From Conoideocrella luteorostrata (lineage: Eukaryota; Ascomycota; Sordariomycetes; Hypocreales; Clavicipitaceae): a DNA stretch of 64,000 nucleotides. The translations under genes were made by a program, and so were the position numbers. The notes below the pieces were generated by a model that saw only the letters and a program-made list of their open reading frames with translations, did no database searches and was not told where the DNA came from. Below, piece by piece: positions 25,516 through 38,720 of the stretch. Positions within the stretch are counted from its first letter, which is position 1, and every line of letters begins with the position of its first letter. The stretch spans positions 62,001 to 126,000 of the forward strand of contig JASWJB010000055.1 in the NCBI GenBank assembly GCA_032433595.1, in the 5' to 3' direction.

Positions 25516-28500
25516 TTTGTCACGGTGAATAGTTTAACCAACTATCGCGTGCATGCGTGGATGTGTGGCTTTCCAAAAGTGCCATGAAAACTAGCTGGTG
25601 TTAAGCTTTGCTGGCAAGGTAAGACAAGGCTAAACGATGTTACAGGCCGCGGAAATTGTTTGCATGCCTAAATATCTAATGTCGGCGACATATTAACAAC
25701 TTCTCAAGGAATGCTCGGAAATAAGCCAGCCTTGTTAGAGGAGAAACGTCAGCATGGTGTAATCTATTAGTCAGTCAGCGGCCCGCGGGAGTCCTCGGCG
25801 ACATGTTTCAAGTCAACGACGAAGCTGGGCTCGAGTTGCATAGAAGTCGACCAATCATTCAGGAACTCATGCTCTTTCGCGTCCAATAGGTCACTCAAAT
25901 GTGTGACCTGTTCCTCATGCGGCAGAAGGGGTCTGGGTGAAATAGCCTCGTTTTCAAGTCCTCTCCGGGCCTCCGGGCTTCCGGGTCTCTGTGCATGAAT
26001 AGTTACTGTATCGTGCATGTGGGCGTATGCATGGATGTCCTGGGAGAGACCACGGAGAAAATACGAGGACATTTACTCCGTATGGAGTCCTCTCTGTATT
26101 GTATGGCAGTGGCTTTTCAATGTGACTGGTTGGCTCCAATGAACCAAGCCCCCGAGAATCAACGGTCGACGGTGGCCCAACACATGTCAATGACACCCAA
26201 GGCGACCCAGGGGAATGGTTCGCGGCTGACCACCAAAATGTATATACAATAATCCGTACTCCCGTATATACGAGAGCACCATGCAACTACCGACAGGTAC
26301 CTGGAAGTTGGAAACTGCACCAGCCTTGCCCATTAGTGATGGCGGGCTAGTCGCACCATTACTCTGTAACAGGCTGCCGTCAAGCCGAGAGAATACGAAA
26401 TCGAATAAATGGAGAAGGAGGATAGGGGGGCTTCAGAACGAGCACACCATCACGGCCCTTGGCTTGTATACATCAATGAGCGTCTGGCGTCTGTGGTTGG
26501 TCAGGAGGCAATTACTCCGGCCGAATGAAGGTGCGTGAGACTATAGTCGCGAAGCTTGGTAGAAGACGGGAGGATGACAATTTACGCGACCCTTCACGGC
26601 CACACCAACCGCTCTGCAAAGGGTCACGTAATTTGTCCCCCGCATGGTCCGTATACTCTACACAGAGTAACTAACTAGTTAGTTACATGTTGTAAGCATT
26701 CGCGCACGCATGCATGTGTCTGGTCTAGTCCGGTCCGTTGGGCACATTTGAGATGCTGCTTGGGGGCTACTTCAGGCATTTGCGGCTGCTTCGGAGCGAT
26801 TTCGTATGGGCATGCTTGAGTATTGTTCGTCCACGTATTTCTTCACCTTGAACGTGGTGTATTAAAACGTAACTAACCCAGCCATCGATGAGCCATTCCA
26901 GCCAGTCAGCTTGCGTCCCTTCTGAGCGTCTGGGGGGGAGGAGATCTGGCGTGAGTGCTGTCGCGTCGAGCGCAGAAGTGAGCTGACACCACCAACGGCA
27001 CTAGAACCACCATGCGACCATGCAGAGGCTCAAGTTACGTTAAAATAGTGAACAAGTTAAACTAGTTGGTTGGTTGACCTGTCGATGTGTTTGTCCGTCC
27101 GTGTTGCATGTTGCGTGTCTTCTCCATGTCTCGGTCGGTCGCCAGCCCTGCATACCGTTCCACACCGAGACAGGGCGTCTTTGTGCCTGACAAGACGTAC
27201 GACACCACACGTATGTATGTACGGACGGGGCTGAAGACTAAGCTCGCAGTAGGTTTAGTTGGTCACCTATGTGCTGGCTCCCTACAGATAGTGAGGCGAG
27301 TGAGTCTTGGCCGGTTGCAACGCCCGCAAGTCGGGCCTGCTCTAGCTAGTCCAGGGCCAGGCGAAGCCGAGATCCTGCAGTTTTGCATGACGCCTTGATG
27401 AAACGTGTTGTTGTGCTTGTCATTACCGTTGGAGATGTAACTAATAACTACTCCGTTCGGCGCTGTTGGTTGGCGCTCGTAGACACGTGTAGCTGATTGG
27501 TTGCACAATTGTAGATACCTCGAAGGTACGAAGTACTCCATAGCATGTATTGTGATGCTGTGCTGGTTATCCTGGATGTTCATCGCGGGGGGGGGGGGGT
27601 CTGTCTCGATTGGTGTTTCGCTCATTGCTGCCTTCCTTTTCGATGCTTGATCTGGTTAACTGCCGGTCGGTCTGTATTAGGCGTGTGTTGCGGGCGGGCT
27701 GTATGCAAAGTCTCCTTACCTAGCGCTCACGCAGAGACGGTGGTCAGTTATGGTGCGATTGCGGACGAACGGACGGACATTGTGTATTGCTGAGCTTGTT
27801 AGAGTCGTCATTGGCGGTTTTGTTTTTGCTCTGTGCTCTTGTTGCGCCGCGTGCTCGCAGCTATTGTTGGGGAAGAAGACCACGGGTTTAGGGTAGTTAA
27901 CTAACAGACCAACTATGGCATGGGTTTCAACACCAAGTTGAATAATACCTACCTACCCTGCCCTACCGCCTTGTCTGTGGTGCGAGAATCTCGCCGGAGG
28001 ATGGAGCATCTTGACGGTACTATCGAGGGTGCTCAGTAACTAGCTAACTAACCACATACTTGCCAATTTCAGATGCTGAAAATGAACCAAAAAAAAAAAG
28101 GGGAGGAGGGGGGGAATAGACTACTTCTTTTGAATATTGCATTAGTTGCTTGGACTGTTGAACAAAAGATGTAGGACGCCATACCATCTAGACTAGATAT
28201 TGGTTGGCATGAGCGTCATGTCAGCCATGAATGACTCAACTTTACCGCAGCCGGATGTGTGTGAGCGCCGAGACAAAAAAAAAGAAAAATCACCAACTCC
28301 ATGCCATGTAGCAGCCCCTTTGGATGTTCAGGTTGATAGCGTGGATCCTTTGTTCAAGAGGTCTTGTTATTTTTTAGTATGGCCTTTTGTTCCCGTCACT
28401 CATGGCGTGGAATCGTCAGAGGGAGGGGTCTTGGTATTGGTATTGGTATTGTTGTTGAGGAAACGGCGTAGATGTCACCGCAAGGTTCTGTTTGGAGGGT

Positions 28501-28593
28501 TGAGCTGCTGCGGACTTGTATGTGCGCTTGTATGCACTCTTTTATGTGTATATTTTATATGTACACTACTATGTGTACACGTTTATATATATA

Positions 28594-28719
28594 CTTAGAT
28601 GTGCATACTTGGATGTGCATTCTTGGAAGTGTATGCTTAGATGTGTGTACTTAGATGTGTATGCTTACATGTGCACACTTAGATATGTGTACTATTGTAT
28701 GAACACTCTCGTGTATAGA
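28594..28719. repeat. 14-bp minisatellite (CTTAGATGTGTATG)n
   Basis: At least seven contiguous units of a 14-bp consensus CTTAGATGTGTATG, each with one to three changes, start at 28594 and run to about 28691. Two more decayed units follow to about 28719, and ATGTGTACAC-like sequence precedes the array. Fourteen is not a multiple of three, so the Tyr/Val/Cys-rich frames here are artefacts. Confidence 0.8.
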
Positions 28720-29093
28720 TATATACGTATTTGCAGCCCTCGGAAAAAGTAAGCCCCTCTCCCAATATATACACGTCGTTATCCTCTCCTCCAGACGAAC
28801 ATCATGAACACCAAGAGATGCGATTGAGAAACGGGATGGAGGTGCGGCCGGCCACTGCTGCTGATCTCACTCGGCGTGACTCATCAAACCCCAAACCATT
28901 GGCGTGTGCTAATGCAACTTCTATCGTACGGTCATATTACGTGACTCACAACCTGAACTGTAAATAACAAATGCATATGTAGATATATGTAAATATAAAA
29001 ATGTCAGCATCATCGTCAAGTTGAGACCCTCTCCTATCACCCCCAACCCAATCCGCGACAGAAACAGAACACACACGCATTGTTCCAACTCAC

Positions 29094-29135
29094 CCATCCA
29101 TCCATCCATCCATCCATCATCAATCAATCAATCAA
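29094..29135. repeat. CCAT and CAAT tetramer microsatellites in methyltransferase leader
   Basis: Six or seven CCAT tetramers run directly into three CAAT tetramers, ending about 30 bp before the methyltransferase ATG, so the tract is probably in its 5' UTR. Confidence 0.75.
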
Positions 29136-29166
29136 GTCGCTTTCCCATCCTCGCCTCGCAGCAAAT

Positions 29167-29853
29167 ATGCCCCCCAACACCGCCCAGGAGACCGCCCAGG
29201 AGACCGCCCAGGAGCGTTCTCCGCAGCGCCTCGTCCAACAAGGCTACGATTCCATTTCTGAGCAGTATCTCAGCTGGGCCACGCAGAAGCCCACCCCACG
29301 GCAGGACAAGCTGGCCGCTCTTCTGAAGGAGCTCGAAGAGCCCAGCCGCGCCAGGGTGCTCGAGCTCGGCTGTGGAGCCGGCATTCCCGGGACGCAGTTC
29401 CTCTCCGAGCGATGCCAGCAGGTGCTCGCGAACGACATATCCGAGGCGCAGATCCAGCTGGCCCGGTCGGCGCTGGCATCCGCGCGGAACGTGGAGCTCG
29501 TCGCCGGCGACATGACGGCTCTGGAGTTCGGGCCGGCGTCGTTCCAGGCCGTCGTGGCTCTGTACTCGCTGTTCCATATCCCCCGCGAGGAGCAGAAGGT
29601 CATGCTGGGCCGCATTCACGCCTGGCTGGCCCGGGGGGGCGTGTTGATGTGCAATCTCGGCGTCGGGGACGACCCGGGCTCGACGTCGGAGTGGCTGGGC
29701 ACCAGGATGTACTGGAGCCAGTTTGACGAGGCGACGAACATGGAGGTTGTGAAAGCTGCGGGCTTTGATGTGCTCGATGCTGAGGTCATTGAGGAGCTGG
29801 AGAACGGACGACAGGTGCCCTTCCAGTGGATTATAGCTAGGAAGAGCGGATAG
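29167..29853 (+). CDS. SAM-dependent class I methyltransferase
   Basis: A single-exon gene of 228 aa, predicted to be a soluble small-molecule methyltransferase of the Methyltransf_11/25 type. Motif I, VLELGCGAG, lies at residues 64-72 and binds SAM. The acidic end of strand 2 is ANDIS (about 88-92), GDMTAL (114-119) is motif II-like, and FQAVVALYSLFHI (126-138) is the motif IV region. The C-terminal cap has VVKAAGFDVLDAEV and ends WIIARK. The start at 29167 avoids a low-complexity Ile/Ser/His upstream extension. The N-terminus carries three copies of the tetrapeptide TAQE, encoded by a 12-bp tandem repeat ACCGCCCAGGAG. Substrate unknown. The flanking 12-kb desert and the aminotransferase 1.5 kb away do not amount to a biosynthetic cluster. 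Confidence 0.88.
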   Translation: MPPNTAQETAQETAQERSPQRLVQQGYDSISEQYLSWATQKPTPRQDKLAALLKELEEPSRARVLELGCGAGIPGTQFLSERCQQVLANDISEAQIQLARSALASARNVELVAGDMTALEFGPASFQAVVALYSLFHIPREEQKVMLGRIHAWLARGGVLMCNLGVGDDPGSTSEWLGTRMYWSQFDEATNMEVVKAAGFDVLDAEVIEELENGRQVPFQWIIARKSG

Positions 29854-30549
29854 CTCTGTCTGTTCTTGTTCCTTCCGCTGCTTCCTTCCGCTGCGGCGTT
29901 GAATGTGCAGCGGTTGGTGGTGTCGAGGTCAATGCTTGGTCTTCGTTTAGGGCCTCGATCACCTCGACGGGCGGATCGTAGCTCTGCGTGTGCTGTGCAT
30001 GCTGCGTGTGCTGTGTGCTGTGTGCTGGCGTAGCTATTTGTGGTAGCACAAACTGCTCACTGGTCGAACTAGCTTCATATATCGCTGATGTTGTATCACC
30101 AAGTCCCCTCATCTGGATCTCGGGCATCGCGTCTGACAAAGGCGGGCCGTTATAAGAGAATGCCGCAGATGGAACTTGGGGCCTACTGTTCGTCAGGGTT
30201 CGCAGCAGGTTCTCCATCTCCTTATCTATCTATCATAGAGGAAACGACACCAGTTCCAGCGACTGTGTACATGAAAAGAGAGCCCTGTGACGCCCTGTGC
30301 GCTGGCCACGACTATCATAGTTACTTGCATGTGCCGCTTGCGACGACGAGCTTGTATTCATCAAGGCACGGCGTTGATCGGATAACAGGGACGATGCGCA
30401 AGGGGTTTAGACGTGGATAGTGCATTGAGCAGCGAGAGATATCCTTCGTCTATGAGCCATAACATTGGAAAAAGGGGGTTCTCTTCGAGGCTAGGAGTCA
30501 CGAGCTCCCAGGTACAGACTAATAATACAGATGGGAGGATCCTCCGCAT
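29837..30549 (-). CDS. Doubtful two-exon hypothetical gene
   Basis: A minus-strand frame (about 30230 down to 29837) reads DKEMENLLRTLTNSRPQVPS and continues through a Gln/His/Thr-rich stretch (THSTQHTQHAQHTQ-like) to a stop. It begins next to a possible acceptor (GATAG). A second frame (30549-30361) begins MRRILPSVLLVCTWEL, with a TATAAA-like sequence upstream near 30618. No join between them gives a clean donor, and I recognise no domain. The 3' end overlaps the last 17 bp of the methyltransferase on the other strand, so convergent overlapping transcripts would be needed. Treat it as unproven. Confidence 0.2.
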
Positions 30550-31346
30550 TTTATATCGTCTGTTATTGTAGCGTTAACTACATTTGAGCGGGTTATAATA
30601 CAGAGAGAGGCTCAGCTTTATAAGGATGTGGTCTTCGCGTCTGCTGCGTCTCAACGACGTCCGGACCACACAGGCTTAGTTTACATAAATTGGACTGTAT
30701 TGGATAGGACTCGCCGGGCTGGCTGATCGATAGTTCTCTGCCTTTCAATGTCTATAGACTGCGCGTTCAGGTCCATCTGCACGCTGCATTAAGATTGAGA
30801 TTAGCACCATAATAATACCAAAGAGTTTGGCGGTTCCGTTTCCAAAACTTCGTTGCCTACACATCACCTCGTTGGCTTCGAGCGTACCCAGTGGCATTCT
30901 TGTCAATATGCTATCTGTCAGGATTTATAATATACGATAAACTGCTACGTAATGAGAGCATGTTCTTTTGGTGTTGACGCCATCTTTTCAGCATCAGTGA
31001 ATTGAAAGCCGCCGGTCAGGTCTTCTTTCCACGATCTTCCTCGCAATAACAAATACGGTGTTTTGATGGAATCACAATTAGGTACATTTCTACGAATCCC
31101 CCCCCCTTTCCCCCCGGAACAACAAATACGCTCATTTGATGAAATCACAACCAGGAACATTTCCACGGGCACGACAGTCGGAGCTGCCAACCTCCATTTC
31201 TCTATATATGTAGCTTTACCCCTTCCTTTTTTCGTGTAGATAAATTCCTCTGCCGTCGGAGTGGTCCACATGTTGTAAACCCCCGACAATGCCCAGCCGC
31301 TTCATCTCGACTGCCAAGTCGAAGTAGCTAGCCGCAGTCCAGATGT
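30550..31346. other. Intergenic
   Basis: Nothing supportable between the doubtful gene and the 3' end of the aminotransferase. It contains a short C-rich tract (about 31096-31118) and near-repeats of a GGAACATTTCCACG/GGTACATTTCTACG element about 75 bp apart (31081 and 31153). These look like a small diverged tandem duplication. Confidence 0.45.
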
Positions 31347-32971
31347 TCAAACGACTACATCAGCCTGATCTGTAAAACCAGTTCGCGACCTCAACAACGC
31401 TTCGTATCTCCCCACAAACCCCCTCACAGCGTCCACAAACCTCTCCATCTCACTACCCGGCATATGCAAAATCAACGACACCAGCCCCCGTCTCGCTATC
31501 CAGAATCCCCGCTGAAGCATATCCAGCCAAAACAGCTCCTTCAACTGCACGCACTCTTCTACGTCGCCTGCATCTCGGATATCCCCCCTTCCATCCAGTG
31601 GGAAATGTGCCGTCATAACGGTTCCATAGCCTGTAAAACAGAGTATGCTATCCGCCGCCGCCGCGTTGAGCTGCGTGATGAGCTCTGTGCCTGCTTCTGT
31701 GAATTGCTCAGCTATAGGGGCGGTATATATCTCCGTGAGGCCGACGTAACCTGCTCGCATGGCTAGGGTGTTGTTGTTGAATGTTCCGGAGTGAGGGAGC
31801 GCAGTTGTTTTCCGTGGGTCGTATGCGGCCATGACATCTGCGCGGCCGCCGAACGCACCAAAGGCGAGACCACCGCCGAGCCATTTACCGAACGTTTTGA
31901 GGTCAGGGGTGAGATTGTGAATGGACGAGAGGCCGTGAGCGGACATTCTAGACGTCATTACTTCATCAATGATGAGTAGCACGCCTGCCTGTTACATTGC
32001 AACGTCAGCATTGCATGGGTAGAACAACCCCCCAGCACGCCATCACATATTGCATCGTAGCATTCAATGAGAAGCCACAAACCTGTCTGGCAGCCTTGTT
32101 TATTCCTTTGAGGAACTCTCCCGTTCCAACGATGCAGCCCCCAGCGCCCTGCATGCATTCCACCAACACGCCAGCCACGCCGTCGCTGCGAATAGCCCTC
32201 ACAGCATCCGCCAAGTCGTTATACTTGGCAACAACCCAATCTCCCAAGTCCACATTATTGGCTGCCGGTTTGCCGCCTGCAAAGCCCAGCACGCCACCAT
32301 GGTAGGCCCCTCCAAAAACCACGATCTTGCGCTTCCCGGTGAAGTGTCTGGCGGCCGCGAGGGCCTGCAGGTTTGCCTCCGTGCCGGAGTTTGTGAAGCG
32401 CACGTGGTCGATTCGGAAGCGCTGGCAGACTTCTCGCGCGAGGTCCACTTCTGCTCTCGTGCAGGAGCTTAAATTGAGGCCTGTTCCGACGAGGACTCCC
32501 TGGATGGCAGACTGGATGGTTGGGTTGGAGTGGCCGTAGAGGGCGGCGCTGAATTCTCCGGTTAGGTCGGTGTACCTGGTGGTGATGAGAGACTTTGTTA
32601 GGGCACGGCCAGAATTATAACAGGATTGTCATATAATCCATTATTTGTATTGCTCGGCTAGGTAGGTAGAGAGGTAGGTAGATAGGTAGGTAGATAGGTA
32701 GGCAGGTAACAAGTCAGATAGCAAGCAGATGGCAGGCATAATGGGATGCAGCGTACGTTTTGCCATCTTCAGAAACGACTTGATGCCCGCGCCCGGATTG
32801 CATGTACAGCGGAAAAGGGTCGGCGTGTAACACGGCTCGCGTGTTCCCTCCAGGCATATGCAGCAGAGCTTCCGCGTAGATAGCCCTCGATTTGGGATTC
32901 TGCTGTATGTACATGCGCCTGGCTGCCTGCAGAGCTGCTGCGACGTCGAGTGCGGGAGAGTGAGGCGACAT
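31347..32971 (-). CDS. Class III PLP-dependent aminotransferase (GSA-aminomutase-like)
   Basis: Exons on the minus strand are 32971-32757, 32575-32083 and 31988-31347, giving 449 aa; introns are 181 and 94 bp. Fold-type I enzyme using pyridoxal phosphate. Seen in order: SRAIYAEALLHMPGG near 30-44 (substrate-binding start of the family), TYTDLTGEFSAALYGHSNP, FTNSGTEANLQALAAAR (phosphate loop), VLVECMQGAGGC, LIIDEVMTSR with Asp244 expected to hold the PLP ring nitrogen, and FGKWLGGGLAFGAFGG with Lys271 the Schiff-base lysine. Length and motifs match glutamate-1-semialdehyde aminomutase, but fungi make haem from glycine and succinyl-CoA. A true aminomutase role is therefore unlikely, and a beta- or omega-amino acid transaminase is more probable. 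No targeting signal is obvious. The gene is divergent from SF3A2 across 488 bp. Confidence 0.9.
32655..32706. repeat. GGTA/GATA microsatellite inside aminotransferase intron 1
   Basis: Tandem TAGGTAGG and GATAGGTAG tetramers fill much of the 181-bp first intron, which explains its unusual length. The tract is transcribed but spliced out, so length changes should be silent. Confidence 0.8.
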
Positions 32972-33459
32972 GGCGATGAGGAAGACGAGGGGACGGTGCG
33001 CAGTACTGCCCGACGGAGTTTACACACAAACATAAGGCGAATGCTTTATAATCTTCGGTTGGTTTCACGCACATGCAGTTATCTGAAGCAGTCAAGTTTG
33101 GATGTCAAAATCACTCATTGATGGTTTTGTTAGTTATGCTGTAGATGAGTAGACGGCGGCTTTGAGCTGTCAAGTCGCCTGCTTGACTGGGCCCCAGCAT
33201 TGGCTGCTACATGCACCGTGGCTCCACAGCGCCAATCCTGGGGTAGCTAGCACAGTTCAGGCCAGTCCGGCCCAGTCCAGCCAGTCGTGCAGTCCAGTCC
33301 AATTCGCGACGTCCATAACTTTTTCTTGCTGGATGTCCACATCCATGCATCCATCCCATTGCTAAACTCGTCCTCCTCACCAACAAACTGCTACACCCAC
33401 ATGCGACTCCATACCATTTCACACATACGCATCTGAAGAAGCCATACTATCTACCTACA
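32972..33459. promoter_or_regulatory. Divergent promoter: aminotransferase (-) / SF3A2 (+)
   Basis: 488 bp between the two start codons. The half nearer SF3A2 is pyrimidine-rich (CATCCATGCATCCATCCC around 33343-33360), with a CCAGTCCAG-type iteration at about 33258-33303. No clear TATA box is seen. A purine/pyrimidine switch near 33330 may mark the SF3A2 start region. Shared regulation is possible but not shown. Confidence 0.4.
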
Positions 33460-34182
33460 ATGGACTACCAAAACCGCGCAGGTTCCAAATTTGGAGGCGG
33501 CGGCGTAGCCTCCTTCTCCGCCACCAACGCCGACCGCCGCGAGCGTTTGCGCAAACTCGCCCTCGAGACCATCGACCTCGACAAGGACCCTTACTTCTTC
33601 AAAAACCACGTCGGCTCCTTCGAATGCCGACTCTGTCTCACCGTTCACCAAAACGACGGCTCCTATCTCGCCCACACACAGGGTAAGAAGCACCAGACCA
33701 ACCTAGCTCGCCGCGCGGCCCGCGAACAAAAAGAGGGCAAGCAGAGCATCGATCCCGCCACTGGTCTCCCGTCCAGCGTGGCTGCCAGCTTCACCGGAGG
33801 AGCTAAGCGCAACGCCGTGAAGATTGGTCGTCCGGGGTACAAAATCACCAAGATACGAGATCCAGTCACCAGGCAGCAGGGCTTGCTTTTCCAGCTGCAG
33901 TACCCGGATGCCGGGGCCGACATGGTCCCCAAGTGGCAGGTGATGAATGCCTTTACGCAGCGGGTGGAGGACCCGGATAAGAATTTTCAGTATTTGCTCG
34001 TGGCCGCGGAACCGTATGAGACGGTGGGGTTTAAAATCCCTGCGAGGGAGCTGGATAAGAGGGAGGAGAGGCAGTTTTGTTTTTGGGATCCGGATGCGAA
34101 GGAGTTTTGGATCCAAGTTATGTTTATGACGGAGAGAGAGGAGAGATTCAATGCTGCACCAGGGTTGGCGGCGAGGAGATGA
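33460..34182 (+). CDS. PRP11: Splicing factor 3a subunit 2 (Prp11/SF3A66)
   Basis: Core subunit of the SF3a complex in the U2 snRNP, which helps U2 engage the branch site in the nucleus. A single exon of 240 aa. The family N-terminus MDYQNRAGSKFGGGGVAS is intact. A C2H2 matrin-type zinc finger follows with Cys56, Cys59, His72 and His78 in FECRLCLTVHQNDGSYLAHT, then GKKHQTNLARRAA. Downstream are IGRPGYKITKIRDP, LLFQLQYPD, the long FKIPARELD region, and the FCFWDPDAKEFWIQVMF block that contacts SF3A1 in the yeast and human complexes. The protein ends soon after (APGLAARR) and lacks the Pro-rich tail of the human protein, which is normal in fungi. The gene has no intron. Confidence 0.95.
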   Translation: MDYQNRAGSKFGGGGVASFSATNADRRERLRKLALETIDLDKDPYFFKNHVGSFECRLCLTVHQNDGSYLAHTQGKKHQTNLARRAAREQKEGKQSIDPATGLPSSVAASFTGGAKRNAVKIGRPGYKITKIRDPVTRQQGLLFQLQYPDAGADMVPKWQVMNAFTQRVEDPDKNFQYLLVAAEPYETVGFKIPARELDKREERQFCFWDPDAKEFWIQVMFMTEREERFNAAPGLAARR

Positions 34183-34990
34183 AGCTGGTATGGACGCGAT
34201 GGATGTGAAGATTTGGTAAATGGATGGATGCACTGCCATGCTAATCTTCAGGTGGTCAACAGCAGTGGCGGCTGCTGTTACTGCTTGCTATTGTTTACGA
34301 GCTACAAGGCGTCTATTCAGCACCCACAGGGCCAACCAAGTTCTACGCACTGCGGTTGCTTAGAGGTCTCCAACCTAAAATCCGCTACTTATGCGTGGGC
34401 TAGAACGCAACAGATTGGTGGCCGGTCTGCTGACGAAGCCGCTTCGAGCATAGAGTTCGAAGGGTAGAGGGATATTAAGAAGAAACCGCTGTTTCGATGC
34501 GATGAGAACAATGGCCCCAAAGGCTGCTTTGCTTTTAATTGACAGCCCTGAGCTCAGCTCTACGTATAACGCAGCAATATCATGTAATATAGTGTAGACA
34601 CATAATGCTCTTCAACTTGTTAACTCAAATGCGACTCATTTTGGCTCGGATTGACCTAGCCGGCCGGACCAAGTGAGCTAGCTTCCATGGAAGAAACGGC
34701 GTGCCAAGCGGAACCGCAAACCCTGTTGATCCAAGCATCTCCTTGCGACGCTCAAGGCACACCACCGCTTTCACACCAGTGTCACCATGTTCAGCCTGTA
34801 ATACAATAGTCTCAGCGTTGTTATGCTATGTTGATACATGTGTATGTTCCATGAATAGACGCTGCTGGCTCTCAAAGCCTTGGCTTCCCCTTCAAAATTG
34901 CATCCAGCGCCATTTCTGATCACTTTCCCGTGTATAATGCCCAACCGCAATGCAAAGCGCTTCAGATGCAAGAGCCCATTCACATCTCAC
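34183..34990. other. Convergent intergenic region SF3A2 / COT1
   Basis: About 0.8 kb between two converging genes. Only short frames, no domain and no repeat of note. It presumably carries both 3' UTRs. Confidence 0.5.
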
Positions 34991-37185
<2,195 letters not shown>

Positions 37186-38720
37186 CTTGTGTGTTGATAC
37201 AATGCAAAAACGCCACGATGATGCCGAGTTGTGTAGACGGAGATATTCGACTGCGCCGGACGACTGTACGACGACAGCAGCAGCGTGGTTGTGGTGATGG
37301 ACCAGATGTCGAGGGGTAAAGGGGTGGTGGATGGAGGGACCACTCGAGATAGACCGCGAGACAGAAGGAGGGAGGTGCTCTCGCTCAAGTGGATGATGGA
37401 TGGATGGATGTAGCGCCAATAGCTACGGGGGGGCTTCTCGGCGGCGAGCAGTACGCCACCAGGCAGACCAGGGTCAAACTCGGCATGTCACCTCAGAACG
37501 GCACAAGCACAACGAACGTTAAGCGAAGGAATGGGATAAAATCTTAGGTATATGGGAATTGATAGTTGGGTTATTGTTTTACTCTAATAACAGATGACGC
37601 TCGACAGAGTCAAGTTAATTGCAACACTCACGAACGCTCATTCCATGGCTGCTCCATGTGAGAAAGGAGGGGCAGGCAGACAAAATGGCAGATAATTATG
37701 GCTGTATGTTCGTGTATCACTACATAACTAGAGTCCAATACAATTGGAAAAGGCTCGGGCCGGACGTGTGGCTGCTCTGCTCAATGTTCAGCAATAAAAT
37801 CCGGTCGCACTACGATCTACATATCCGGCCATGGCAGGTCTCGACGAGATGGGGAAAATGTGTACAATACTGAAGCTACGGAATAGACTGTATGTACTTC
37901 ATACTGATGGACATTGATTGGTTTACTCATTCGGAAGCGATGGCGGTCAGGCCTGCAGGTGTTGCACCTGCCTGCCTGAACGAACCGGCAGCAGTTCCCA
38001 CCTGCAATTCGACCTCTCAGGGGTGGCTCGTGGCGAGACGAGGAGGGTCCTGGCCGCTCACCGATAAAACTAATCCGACGACACGCAGTACTCCGTACTC
38101 GGTGCAATATTATGAGTAGTTTTTGCCACACCGACCAGGTTTGTTTAGGGGGTAGTTACGTATGGAGTACTCCGTACACATGAACAGGCCAGTACGGAGT
38201 AGCGGAAAGCGAGTAGCGGAAGGCGGGCCGCATGCACTCCAGGGGCTTCAGGGGATTCCGGGTGGCACTTCATCTCATTACGGCTACTACTATGGTTTGT
38301 GGGCACTCCTGCCTCAGTACTCCGTAAAGTCCAAGATGATTGCAATCATCATGGTGGTGATTTCGTTGAGCGCGGCGCTAAATGAAATAATTCTCTCGAA
38401 CCGTTAAAACATCAAATAGAGCTGCCCATAGTTCTCACCACTTCAGGAGCATCGGCGAGCTGCATCTCCAGCTCGTTGTTTTCTGGTTCACATTTGTGAC
38501 GTCTCCGCGGCTGAAGGCGTGTTGGGGTTTGGTCAGAGATACAAACCTCACATATTGACATGCTACCCTGAGTGATAGAAGTTTTGCAAATTAATGCGTA
38601 TCCTATGAAAACGGAGGAAACGGTGTCTATCCAAATTTCTGCCCGTAACGCCGTTTCCCTGCTTTCTCCGAAATAAGTTGCAAGTCTATATTTACCAAGC
38701 ACTACTCAATAATTCGCACA
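37186..38720. other. COT1 upstream region and intergenic
   Basis: The first ~240 bp upstream of COT1 (to about 37420) are open in the COT1 frame but low-complexity (His/Pro/Ser), so probably 5' UTR. Beyond that no gene is seen. Four exact TACGGAGTA-type motifs cluster in 240 bp at 38089-38326, together with a GTAGCGGAAGGCGG-like duplication (38199-38226). Confidence 0.5.

Larger units (their letters stand above)
17003..29166. other. 12-kb gene-poor stretch
   Basis: No convincing intact gene. Frames are short, mutually antisense, and without linked splice sites. It holds about seven exact TACGGAGTA-type motifs, poly-G and poly-A tracts (around 27589 and 28088), TAACTAACTA-type sequence (about 26665-26685, 28031-28052), and a 14-bp minisatellite at 28594. 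Base composition stays near-balanced with no long AT-rich block, so it does not look like heavily RIP-mutated transposon. A weak protein-like remnant on the minus strand at 25.1-26.0 kb is listed separately. Confidence 0.5.

Noticed and set aside
31347..32971. Calling the aminotransferase glutamate-1-semialdehyde aminomutase
   Set aside because: Motifs only show the class III fold; fungi use the glycine route to aminolevulinate, so the specific name is not supported.
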